DNA from: JAPLGZ01 sp038225095
Lineage (GTDB): Bacteria > Chloroflexota > Anaerolineae > Caldilineales > Caldilineaceae
Length of the DNA stretch: 8,558 nucleotides
Reading direction: 5' to 3'
NCBI GenBank assembly: GCA_038225095.1
Contig: JBBREZ010000303.1
Location: forward strand, 1 to 8,558
Part shown: in pieces, positions 1 through 5,976 of the stretch
Layout: each line of letters starts with the position of its first letter
Numbering within the stretch: the stretch's first letter is position 1
Program-made: the position numbers and the translations under genes
The notes under the pieces: model-generated
The model's database searches: none
The model's input: the letters and a program-made list of their open reading frames with translations, nothing else
What the model was told of the DNA's origin: nothing

Positions 1-144
1 TATCTCTATGCCAATGATCAACCAGGCTTAGGGATTGATATCGACGAACAGAAGGCAAACGCGCTATTCAAGCCCGAGTTGGCCGCAAAATCGTTTTATA
101 TATCCGAAGACCGCCGGCGTGATGGCGAGATCGTTCGGCCATAA
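1..144 (+). CDS. C-terminal fragment of a probable enolase-superfamily (mandelate racemase/muconate lactonizing type) enzyme
   Basis: Frame 1 is open from the first base to a TAA at 142-144 and gives 47 residues; the 5' part lies outside the window. The fragment contains LYANDQPGLGIDIDE (residues 3-17) followed later by EDRRRDG and a short tail. A 'pGlGidiDE' segment close to the C-terminus, then an R-rich 'RRxDG' tail, is typical of the end of mandelate racemase-like sugar acid dehydratases and related racemases (mannonate/galactonate dehydratase, RspA-like). These enzymes abstract an alpha proton from a carboxylate substrate using Mg2+. The catalytic barrel is not visible, so neither substrate nor activity can be assigned. 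The gene is co-directional with dnaK but 339 bp away and separated from it by a strong hairpin, so it is probably a different transcription unit. The family call is recognition from memory of the C-terminal motif and is moderate in certainty. Confidence 0.65.
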   Translation, partial: YLYANDQPGLGIDIDEQKANALFKPELAAKSFYISEDRRRDGEIVRP

Positions 145-217
145 CAACTACTGATGAGGAGAGCTGGGAGAATTTTACCCGGTTCCTTATAGACACAGTT
201 ACTCATAGAGGGATAAA

Positions 218-265
218 GATAAGGGATACCGGATTAGGCAATGCTCTAATCCGGTATCCCTTATC
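218..265 (+). terminator. 20-bp perfect hairpin downstream of the enolase-superfamily gene, possible terminator
   Basis: Positions 218-237 are exactly complementary to 246-265, with an 8-nt loop (238-245). The hairpin starts 73 bp after the TAA at 142-144. It is followed by CCTTACTAAAAATTC, not a T-run, so it is not a classic intrinsic terminator. It could end or protect the upstream mRNA, or act in both directions. The inverted repeat is certain; the terminator role is inference from its place. Confidence 0.5.
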
Positions 266-297
266 CCTTACTAAAAATTCAAACATTTTGCTAACAC

Positions 298-328
298 AAA
301 CCAAACGTCTAACATATACGGTTGGTTT
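298..328. promoter_or_regulatory. Inverted repeat with 9-nt spacer upstream of dnaK, candidate operator
   Basis: Arms 298-308 and 318-328 (AAACCAAACGT / ACGGTTGGTTT) pair at 10 of 11 positions around a 9-nt spacer (309-317). The geometry is that of the CIRCE operator (9-bp arms, N9) but the sequence is different from TTAGCACTC-N9-GAGTGCTAA. A TACAAT at 328-333 could be a -10 box, but I see no convincing -35 for it. An operator role is inference only. Confidence 0.3.
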
Positions 329-352
329 ACAATGATGTCAACAGTGAGAAAT

Positions 353-424
353 AACAGACGACCGAGTACAGACGAAATATAGGATAAATATTCGTCTGTA
401 CTCTAAAATTTGTCGTCGTTTGTT
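353..424. promoter_or_regulatory. Large foldback with repeated ACAGACGA motif upstream of dnaK
   Basis: The core is a perfect 13-bp inverted repeat: 364-376 (GAGTACAGACGAA) with 391-403, around a 14-nt loop. Outside it, 357-362 (GACGAC) can pair with 412-417 and 353-356 (AACA) with 421-424, giving about 23 bp in three segments. ACAGACGA occurs twice as a direct repeat (354-361 and 368-375); its complement is at 392-399 and a broken copy (TCGTC then TTGT) lies at 413-423. The structure ends 60 nt before the dnaK ATG. It could be a protein binding site with several half-sites, or an mRNA leader structure if the promoter lies upstream of it. The TATTAT at 436-441 would put the promoter downstream instead. 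The repeat is certain, its function unknown. Confidence 0.5.
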
Positions 425-467
425 TTAAGATTTCGTATTATTCAGAGCTTTTGAAAAATTTGTTCGT

Positions 468-472
468 GGAGG
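468..472 (+). promoter_or_regulatory. Ribosome binding site of dnaK, fixes the ATG at 484
   Basis: GGAGG at 468-472 lies 11 nt before the ATG at 484. It falls downstream of an in-frame TTG at 451, which therefore has no ribosome binding site of its own and would add 11 residues not seen in DnaK. The protein from 484 begins MGKIIGIDLGTTNS, the standard DnaK N-terminus. Confidence 0.8.
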
Positions 473-483
473 AAAATTTACAC

Positions 484-2388
484 ATGGGTAAGATTATTGG
501 AATTGACCTAGGCACCACCAACAGCGTTGTTGCCGTCATGGAAGGTGGCAATCCGACCGTGATTGCCAACAGTGAAGGCAACCGGACAACCCCGTCGGTT
601 GTCGCCTTCACCAAAGGCGCTGAACGCCTGGTGGGCATTACGGCCAAACGCCAAGCGGTGGTGAATCCAGAGAACACGATTTATTCGGTGAAACGCCTGA
701 TGGGTCGCCGTTTTGATGACCCGGAAACCAAACGTACGACGGGGATGGTCTCCTATAATATTGCGGAAGGTCCGAATCACGACGCGCGCGTTTCGATTCC
801 GACCAAGAACAAAGTTTATACGCCGCAAGAAATCAGCGCGATGGTGCTTGGTAAGCTCAAGCGCGATGCCGAGGCTTATTTAGGGGAAGAAGTCAAACAA
901 GCGGTGATCACCGTTCCCGCTTACTTTAACGACACGCAGCGTCAGGCGACCAAAGACGCCGGCCAGATTGCCGGTTTGGAAGTCTTGCGCATTATCAATG
1001 AGCCAACCGCGGCCGCCGTGGCGTATGGTCTAGATAAGAAGACCGACGAAACGATTTTGGTCTTTGACTTGGGTGGTGGTACGTTCGACGTATCAGTGCT
1101 CGAAGTGGGCGACGGCGTGATCGAGGTGAAATCCACCAATGGTGATACGCATTTGGGTGGTGACGACTGGGACGAGCGCATTGTGCACTGGCTGGCCGAC
1201 GAATTCAAGCGCGAGCAGGGCATCGATTTGAGCCAGGATCGTCAGGCTTTGCAACGGCTGCGCGAGGCGGCGGAGAAGGCGAAAATTGAGCTGTCCTCAA
1301 CGCCGCAGACCGAGATCAACCTGCCCTTTATTACGGCCGACAGCACAGGACCAAAACATCTAGCGATCACACTGGCCCGCGCCAAATTTGAGCAGTTGAC
1401 GGTTGATTTGTTGGAGCGCTGCAAAGCACCGTTCCACAATGCCCTCAAGGATGCTGGTCTTACCGCCAAAGATTTGGACGAAGTCGTCATGGTTGGTGGT
1501 TCTACGCGCATGCCAATGGTGCAGGACTTGGTGCGCAGCTTGACTGGTGGCAAAGAGCCGCATCGGGGTGTCAATCCTGATGAAGTGGTGGCCGTCGGCG
1601 CTGCTGTACAGGCGGGCGTGTTGGGTGGCGAAGTCAGCGATTTGTTGCTATTGGATGTAACGCCGTTGAGCTTGGGTCTGGAAACATTGGGTGGCGTGAT
1701 GACGGTGCAGATCCCGCGCAACACCACGATTCCGACCAAGAAGACCGAAGTATTCAGCACGGCTGCCGATAGCCAAACCGCCGTGGATATTCACGTTCTG
1801 CAAGGCGAACGGCCAATGGCGAATGCGAACAAGACGTTAGGCAACTTCCGTCTTGATGGCATTCCACCCGCACCGCGCGGAATTCCGCAGGTCGAAGTGA
1901 CGTTTGACATCGACGCTAATGGTATTTTGCATGTGAAAGCCAAGGACAAGGCCAGCGGCAAAGAACAGAGCGTTAAGATTATAGCTTCGACCAATCTGGC
2001 GGCTGATGAAGTCGAACGCTTGGTGCAAGAAGCTAAGTCGCACGAGGGTGATGACAAGAAATTGCGCGAGTTGGTCGAGGCTCGCAACAACGCCGACAAT
2101 TTGCTCTATGTGACTGAAAAGTCGCTGCAAGAGTTGGGCGATAAGGTGCCAGTGACGGATCGGGGCCAGATCGAACAGACGATTGAGGAGCTGAAAGGGG
2201 CCAAAGATAGTGAAGATCTCAACCGCATTCGCACGTTGACCGAGAAGTTGCAACAGGCGAGCCATGCCTTAACGCAACAGATGTACCAGAACACCAATGG
2301 CGATGATTCGGCTGGCACCGGCAACCCAGGTGGTACACCGGGCGGCAGCGAGGATGATGTCGTTGAAGGCGAATATCGTCAAGTCTAA
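484..2388 (+). CDS. dnaK: Molecular chaperone DnaK (Hsp70)
   Basis: This is the cytoplasmic ATP-driven Hsp70 chaperone, 634 residues from the ATG at 484, a normal length for the family. The three Hsp70 signatures are visible: IDLGTTNS (residues 7-14), VFDLGGGTFDVS (193-204, with the conserved Thr200) and VVMVGGSTRMP (334-344). The ATPase domain spans about 1-385, then the hydrophobic linker DLLLLDVTPLS (386-396), the beta-sandwich substrate-binding domain to about 505, the helical lid, and a Gly/Asn-rich tail ending DDVVEGEYRQV. The segment around residues 71-104 carries the long insert that Firmicutes-type DnaKs lack. DnaK works with DnaJ, which stimulates ATP hydrolysis, and GrpE, which releases ADP; both follow downstream. 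Unlike the common grpE-dnaK-dnaJ order, dnaK comes first and has its own terminator. No CIRCE element precedes it. The annotation is firm. Confidence 0.98.
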   Translation: MGKIIGIDLGTTNSVVAVMEGGNPTVIANSEGNRTTPSVVAFTKGAERLVGITAKRQAVVNPENTIYSVKRLMGRRFDDPETKRTTGMVSYNIAEGPNHDARVSIPTKNKVYTPQEISAMVLGKLKRDAEAYLGEEVKQAVITVPAYFNDTQRQATKDAGQIAGLEVLRIINEPTAAAVAYGLDKKTDETILVFDLGGGTFDVSVLEVGDGVIEVKSTNGDTHLGGDDWDERIVHWLADEFKREQGIDLSQDRQALQRLREAAEKAKIELSSTPQTEINLPFITADSTGPKHLAITLARAKFEQLTVDLLERCKAPFHNALKDAGLTAKDLDEVVMVGGSTRMPMVQDLVRSLTGGKEPHRGVNPDEVVAVGAAVQAGVLGGEVSDLLLLDVTPLSLGLETLGGVMTVQIPRNTTIPTKKTEVFSTAADSQTAVDIHVLQGERPMANANKTLGNFRLDGIPPAPRGIPQVEVTFDIDANGILHVKAKDKASGKEQSVKIIASTNLAADEVERLVQEAKSHEGDDKKLRELVEARNNADNLLYVTEKSLQELGDKVPVTDRGQIEQTIEELKGAKDSEDLNRIRTLTEKLQQASHALTQQMYQNTNGDDSAGTGNPGGTPGGSEDDVVEGEYRQV

Positions 2389-2418
2389 AGCTGCCCCTGA
2401 ATTTTACGAATAATAGGT

Positions 2419-2450
2419 AACGGGCGGGGCATAAGCTCCGCCCGTTGTTT
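2419..2450 (+). terminator. Intrinsic terminator of dnaK
   Basis: A 12-bp GC-rich stem (2419-2430 with 2435-2446, one G-T pair at 2428/2437) closes on an ATAA loop (2431-2434) and is followed by GTTT. It starts 30 bp after the dnaK stop. The U-tract is short but the stem is strong and well placed. It implies that most dnaK transcripts stop before grpE. Confidence 0.8.
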
Positions 2451-2514
2451 AGAAAAGATCCAGCGTTGCCATGTGAATATCGACGAACTGTTGTTTGCTA
2501 CATATGCCGTCATG

Positions 2515-2614
2515 GTTCGTAGGGGGCGTCATGAATGACGCCCAGCCGTTATCCAGCGCCACAAAATCAGGACACGGCGTTAAAATAGGCGTGATTCATC
2601 ACGCTCCTACGAAC
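2515..2614. repeat. Pair of inverted REP-like palindromes (BIME-like element)
   Basis: Two small palindromes face each other. The left one starts GTTCGTAGG (2515-2523) and holds GGGCGTCAT-GA-ATGACGCCC (2524-2543). The right one holds GCGTGAT-TC-ATCACGC (2589-2604) and ends CCTACGAAC (2606-2614). The outer 9-mers are exact reverse complements, so the whole unit is an inverted pair with about 45 bp between the two palindromes. This is the layout of bacterial interspersed mosaic elements. A related single copy (GTAGGG...ATGCGCCCTGC) lies at 7677-7702, so it is probably a dispersed family in this genome. Confidence 0.7.
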
Positions 2615-2635
2615 TGTGTGCGTAACGTAGTGCAG

Positions 2636-2716
2636 TGACTATTTAATGTTTAGAAATCAAGCTAGCCGTAGAGCCACGAACTATCGTGACCGTACATTCT
2701 AAAAATTAAATAGTCA
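2636..2716. repeat. 20-bp-arm AT-rich inverted repeat between dnaK and grpE
   Basis: Arms 2636-2655 and 2697-2716 pair at 19 of 20 positions (mismatch 2648/2704) around a 41-nt loop. The loop contains a small hairpin CACGA-ACTA-TCGTG (2675-2688). The right arm ends 108 bp before the grpE start. It may be a remnant of a small mobile element (MITE-like) or a structure near the grpE promoter. No confident sigma-70 promoter was recognised between it and grpE. Beyond this, the REP-like pair and the terminator, I see nothing in the 435-bp dnaK-grpE spacer. Confidence 0.6.
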
Positions 2717-2814
2717 GACTAGTAGTTATTAATTTTCTCGGACGTGTGGCATGATAACGGCGAGCACGGATTGGCGGATGTTTACACTGGATTTTCGACT
2801 TAAAGTGGATGAAT

Positions 2815-2820
2815 GAGGAG
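2815..2820 (+). promoter_or_regulatory. Ribosome binding site of grpE
   Basis: GAGGAG at 2815-2820 precedes two in-frame ATGs, at 2824 (3 nt away) and 2830 (9 nt away). The spacing favours 2830, which would give MANLFDRID; the longer form adds only Met-Gly. The difference is two residues and cannot be settled here. Confidence 0.6.
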
Positions 2821-2823
2821 TAA

Positions 2824-3606
2824 ATGGGGATGGCAAATTTATTTGACCGGATTGACCCACAACGCGATCCTCGTAACCGGCGACCGACCTTATCTGATGG
2901 TCAACCAATGCCAACGCTGGAGGATTACCAGCGTCTGGCCCAGTCGTATGCCGATTTACGCCTGCGCTTTATCGAACAGACCAAAGCAGTGGACGAACGA
3001 ACGAGCGAGTTAGTTGTTAAAAACAACGAACTGAACATTAAAAACGAGGTATTACAGCGCCAAACGGCTGATGTGCGTCAGCTCGAGCATGCCAAAAGTC
3101 AGCTAGAATCTGAATTGTTATTTACCAAAGCTGCTTTGCAACAGGCGAAAAAACAGCAGGAACAAGACGAAGAAGGCAATTGGCAAGAACGCTACCAGCA
3201 GCTACAAGCGGAAACGCAGGCCGAATTGGACAATTTGCGTAAGCGTTGGGAACAGCGCTTTGTGGCTGAATCGACCGAAGCCCGCCATCGCATTCTGTTC
3301 GATATGTTGCCGCTAGCCGATCATCTGGACCTTGCCTTGCAACACGCTAATGTAGATGATAATACACGCAGTTTTATCACCAACATTGAAGCGACGCGCC
3401 GAGCCTTTATGGAAACATTAAAGCGGTATGGTGTTGAACCGATGGATGCGCTGGGCAAACGTTTTGATCCGAATGTGCATGAAGCGGTGGCCCATATCGA
3501 CGATGCGCAAACGCAGCCTGATCATGTAGCCCAGGTGTTGCAAGTGGGTTATGTGGATGGTGGCAAGCTTTTGCGCCCGGCCCGTGTGGTCGTGCGCAAG
3601 GCTTAG
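2824..3606 (+). CDS. grpE: Nucleotide exchange factor GrpE with long N-terminal coiled coil
   Basis: GrpE is the cytoplasmic dimeric exchange factor that drives ADP release from DnaK. The product is 260 residues (258 from the alternative ATG at 2830), longer than the usual 180-210. The C-terminal GrpE core starts near residue 120. It shows the helical part around RHRILFDMLPLADHLDLAL (154-172), then the beta-domain motifs YGVEPMDALGKRFDPNVHEAV (in 202-222) and VLQVGYVDGGKLLRPARVVV (in 238-257). Residues about 40-150 are rich in Glu, Gln, Lys and Leu without Pro or many Gly, and should form a long coiled coil. Residues 1-30 are Pro/Arg/Asp-rich and probably disordered. dnaJ begins 79 bp downstream with no terminator between, so the two form an operon. 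The family call is firm from the core; the extended N-terminus is the unusual part. Confidence 0.93.
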   Translation: MGMANLFDRIDPQRDPRNRRPTLSDGQPMPTLEDYQRLAQSYADLRLRFIEQTKAVDERTSELVVKNNELNIKNEVLQRQTADVRQLEHAKSQLESELLFTKAALQQAKKQQEQDEEGNWQERYQQLQAETQAELDNLRKRWEQRFVAESTEARHRILFDMLPLADHLDLALQHANVDDNTRSFITNIEATRRAFMETLKRYGVEPMDALGKRFDPNVHEAVAHIDDAQTQPDHVAQVLQVGYVDGGKLLRPARVVVRKA

Positions 3607-3685
3607 TTTTCTCCTGCTGTCCTTCCTGTTGCGAACTGTGAAGATGCGGGCCCGGCGCTAGATCGCCAAGCGAGTTGAGGTGACT

Positions 3686-4627
3686 ATGGATTACAAAGAT
3701 TATTACAAGGTACTCGGCGTAGAACGAAAAGCCGATGAAACAGAAATTAAGAAAGCCTTTCGCAAGTTGGCGCAGCAATATCACCCCGATAAAAATCCGG
3801 GTAACGCCGAGGCCGAGCAGAAATTCAAAGAGATCAATGAAGCCTATACCGTGCTCTCGGATGCGGAAAAGCGCAGCCAGTACGACCGGTTTGGCGCGCA
3901 GTGGGAGCAATATGCCCGCACCGGTGGTCGCCCCGAAGATTTCAACTGGGGTGGCGGCGGTGGTGGCAATCAATCGCGCACGGTTTCGCCAGAAGAATTC
4001 GAGCAAATGTTCGGTGGCAGCGGCTTCTCTACCTTCTTCGAATCGTTGTTTGGCGGCAATGGCGGTGCACGCACCGGTCAGCAAACGCGGCCACGCAGCG
4101 GTGGGTTTGGCTTTGATGCGCGCCCAGAATTCCAAAACGCACCGGCTACCGAAGTGGCGGTGAAGGTAACGTTGGATGAAGCGTTTCGCGGGTCGAGCCG
4201 GATGTTGGAAAGTGGCCCTGGCGCCCGTTTTGAAGTGAACATCCCGCGCGGCGTCAAAACTGGCTCTAAAGTACGCGTGAGTGGAGTCAGCGGCCAAGAC
4301 ATTATTTTGAAAGTAGAAGTGGTGCCGAACGTCCAGTTCGCGCGCGACAATGATGATCTGCGCGTGCAAGCGCCGGTTGATCTCTATACCTTCTTACTCG
4401 GCGGTGAGGCGCAGATTCCTACCTTAGACCGGCCCGTGGTGCTGACCATTCCCGCTGGCACCCAAAACGGCAAGATCTTCCGTTTGCGCGGTCTTGGTAT
4501 GCCTAATTTGAAAAAGCCAGACCAGCGCGGCGATCTGTTGGCGGAAGTCGCCGTGACCTTGCCAGCTAACCTGAGCGCCAAAGAAAAAGAATTGTTTGAG
4601 GAATTGCGCAGTCTACGGGCGAAATAA
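3686..4627 (+). CDS. dnaJ: DnaJ-class J-domain co-chaperone lacking the zinc finger (class B, CbpA-like)
   Basis: This is an Hsp40 co-chaperone that delivers substrates to DnaK and triggers its ATPase, 313 residues from the ATG at 3686. The J-domain is at about 3-68, with the invariant HPD at residues 33-35. A Gly/Phe-rich stretch follows (about 85-140, with a run of six Gly). The C-terminal substrate-binding beta domains start near 152 (TEVAVKVTLDEAFRG) and include PRGVKTGSKVRV and the typical end motif LRGLGMPNLKKPDQRGDLLAEV. There is no CxxCxGxG zinc-finger repeat, so this is a class B protein like CbpA or the smaller bacterial DnaJs, not canonical class A DnaJ. A GTG at 3680 is possible, but the GAGG at 3677-3680 points to the ATG. 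It lies 79 bp after grpE and ends at a strong terminator. The gene symbol could equally be cbpA. Confidence 0.92.
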   Translation: MDYKDYYKVLGVERKADETEIKKAFRKLAQQYHPDKNPGNAEAEQKFKEINEAYTVLSDAEKRSQYDRFGAQWEQYARTGGRPEDFNWGGGGGGNQSRTVSPEEFEQMFGGSGFSTFFESLFGGNGGARTGQQTRPRSGGFGFDARPEFQNAPATEVAVKVTLDEAFRGSSRMLESGPGARFEVNIPRGVKTGSKVRVSGVSGQDIILKVEVVPNVQFARDNDDLRVQAPVDLYTFLLGGEAQIPTLDRPVVLTIPAGTQNGKIFRLRGLGMPNLKKPDQRGDLLAEVAVTLPANLSAKEKELFEELRSLRAK

Positions 4628-4644
4628 AAGTCAGAAACAAGCAG

Positions 4645-4678
4645 ACGCCACAATCAAGTTGATTGTGGCGTTTTTGTT
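4645..4678 (+). terminator. Intrinsic terminator of the grpE-dnaJ operon
   Basis: An 11-bp stem (4645-4655, ACGCCACAATC, with 4661-4671) closes on an AAGTT loop and runs into TTTTT (4671-4675) then GTT. It begins 17 bp after the dnaJ stop. This is a classic rho-independent terminator, and it separates the operon from the convergent minus-strand gene. Confidence 0.92.
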
Positions 4679-4686
4679 GAGGATCT

Positions 4687-4737
4687 ACTAAAACAATTCG
4701 TTATAGGCTTGAGCTATTTAGAAGCAACTGTTTTAGT
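4687..4737 (-). terminator. Possible transcript end of the convergent lipoprotein gene
   Basis: Arms 4687-4698 and 4726-4737 (ACTAAAACA core) pair at 11 of 12 positions around a 27-nt loop, and overlap the minus-strand stop codon at 4733-4735. There is no U-tract on the minus-strand exit side. The inverted repeat is real; a terminator role is weakly supported by position only. Confidence 0.3.
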
Positions 4738-5215
4738 GAAAACTCATCAAATATGTGCCCGTATTTGCATCAATAACAATATTTAGTCCGTTTGCAACGG
4801 CACGCGGCACACCTGGTGGACCAGATGACACTTGACCAGACCCAGCGAGGGTGACAATCCATACTGGATGTAGCTCGACAAAGAGTGGATGACTTTTTTT
4901 TACCGCTTCTACCGATTGTTGCGACAAGGGCTTGATCCAGCCACTCGTTGCTGTCACCCAAGTTGACAGAATTGATTGGGGCACCTGCTTGCGCACAGCA
5001 GCTAACGCTTGTTGCGCAGTGCGAATGGGTTGTGGGGCGTCAATTGCCACAAGGTCTTCTGGCTCTGCCAGCACGAAGGCCAGTTGCTCGGTGGCTAATT
5101 CATCCTGCAATTGTGCGATATTCGCATCTGGCAGCGGTGCATTGTCTGCAACACAACTGACCGCAAGAAAGACATACATTATTCCAATCAATGCGAGATA
5201 AGCTATTCGCTGCAT
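4733..5215 (-). CDS. Small lipoprotein with a PepSY-like C-terminus
   Basis: The product has 160 residues. It begins with a short basic N-terminus, a hydrophobic helix (residues 5-19) and a lipobox-like FLAVSC with Cys21, so it is probably exported and lipid-anchored. The mature part contains two elements: a segment around 62-80 (IRTAQQALAAVRKQVPQ), resembling the helix that opens PepSY-type domains, and a C-terminal pair HPVWIVTLAG (116-125) and LNIVIDANTGTYLMSF (144-159). The 'pvWiV... vvIDa.TG' pattern is that of the PepSY family, whose members often sit at the cell surface and are thought to inhibit or modulate proteases. Function here is not known. The ATG at 5215 has only a weak upstream GAGAAG. 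It is convergent with dnaJ and lies 264 bp downstream of the PDZ lipoprotein gene on the same strand. The lipoprotein call is fairly sure; the domain call is tentative. Confidence 0.75.
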   Translation of the reverse strand: MQRIAYLALIGIMYVFLAVSCVADNAPLPDANIAQLQDELATEQLAFVLAEPEDLVAIDAPQPIRTAQQALAAVRKQVPQSILSTWVTATSGWIKPLSQQSVEAVKKSHPLFVELHPVWIVTLAGSGQVSSGPPGVPRAVANGLNIVIDANTGTYLMSFH

Positions 5216-5312
5216 CTACATGCTTCTCTGTTCGTTTAAGTGCTTTGGTTTCGCTGATCGCTTCGGGAATGGTGACATAGGTGGGTGTAGGTGGCATAGC
5301 TAGGGTTTTAAC

Positions 5313-5348
5313 CTGGTCATGCGCCTAGTAAGTCAGGCGCATGACCAG
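5313..5348. repeat. 14-bp perfect hairpin between the two lipoprotein genes
   Basis: Positions 5313-5326 (CTGGTCATGCGCCT) are exactly complementary to 5335-5348 around an 8-nt loop (5327-5334). It lies 98 bp upstream of the PepSY-like gene and 132 bp downstream of the PDZ gene, both on the minus strand. No T-run follows on either strand. It could end the PDZ transcript or sit in the leader of the next gene. Confidence 0.5.
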
Positions 5349-5479
5349 AACTCAGGTAAAATGAGATAGAGATTATGCGAGAAATACAACCAGAGAACGA
5401 GGTGTTACAAATTCAATCAGATCTAGCTAAGGTATAGAGCAAAGCCATAAATCCCACCAAAATTTTTCAGCGCGTATCC

Positions 5480-5971
5480 CTAAAAATAATCGTACGGCGG
5501 CCACACCCCAGTAGATGTCGGTCGTGGAGGGCTTTCACCCTTACCTGGCAGCGGCAAGGGCGAATTGAACTGAGCTAGTGCTGGCGTCACTTCGATGACC
5601 ATCGCTTGGCCATTGCGTATTAATTGTATCGCAACAACAGAATAGGTGGTATGGATTAGGGTTCTAGCTTTTTCCCGGTCTTTGCTTAGATCAACATCCC
5701 CCAATTTTTCCAAGTTGTCTCCTAGCTGGAGACCGGCTTTCTCAGCAGCACTATTCTCTTCAAAAGCAATAATCGTTAGCTTTCCATCAACGACCACACC
5801 TAACTCAGGTGAGGCCATACTTGCTGACGAGCCACTGGATGCACCATTCGTTGGCCGTTCAACTGTTTGAGTGGTGTTGACACATCCAGCAACTATCGTG
5901 CTCAAGACCCATAACACGATAGCGAGCCAAACCGTTGTCCATCCATATTTTTTGCTCATTCTTCGCTCCAC
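5480..5971 (-). CDS. Small lipoprotein with a single PDZ domain
   Basis: The product has 163 residues. The N-terminus has positive charges (ERR, KK), a hydrophobic helix (residues 12-26) and a clear lipobox VAGC with Cys30, so it should be a membrane-anchored exported lipoprotein. A Ser/Thr/Gly-rich linker (31-55) precedes one PDZ domain at about 57-128. It shows the hallmark core FEENSAAEKAGLQLGDNLEKLGDVDL (about 70-95), where the AEKAGLQ.GD segment is the conserved loop and helix, and ends with VVAIQLIRNGQAMVIEV. The tail (131-163) is Pro-rich. No protease domain is attached, so it probably binds C-terminal peptides or acts as an adaptor; the partner is unknown. The start is a GTG at 5971, supported by AGGAGGT five bases upstream. 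An ATG at 5959 (MSKKYG) is the alternative but would have a spacing of 17. Confidence 0.85.
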   Translation of the reverse strand: MERRMSKKYGWTTVWLAIVLWVLSTIVAGCVNTTQTVERPTNGASSGSSASMASPELGVVVDGKLTIIAFEENSAAEKAGLQLGDNLEKLGDVDLSKDREKARTLIHTTYSVVAIQLIRNGQAMVIEVTPALAQFNSPLPLPGKGESPPRPTSTGVWPPYDYF

Positions 5972-5976
5972 GGTCT

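Noticed and set aside
451..483. TTG at 451 as an upstream dnaK start
   Set aside because: It lies before the GGAGG at 468-472 and would add 11 residues not typical of DnaK; the ATG at 484 gives the canonical N-terminus.
145..483. CIRCE or sigma-32-type promoter before dnaK
   Set aside because: No TTAGCACTC/GAGTGCTAA pair and no convincing CTTGAAA/CCCCAT pair is present; only partial sigma-70-like hexamers at poor spacing.
3407..4369. Long open frame on the minus strand (320 codons) opposite grpE and dnaJ
   Set aside because: It lies wholly antisense to two well-recognised genes, its product is His/Ala/Arg-rich without a recognisable domain, and it fits a codon-bias shadow.
5100..5297. Minus-strand 65-codon frame overlapping the start of the PepSY-like lipoprotein gene
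   Set aside because: It is out of frame, has no clear ribosome binding site, and its Cys-rich tail is the shifted reading of the lipoprotein; no frameshift evidence.
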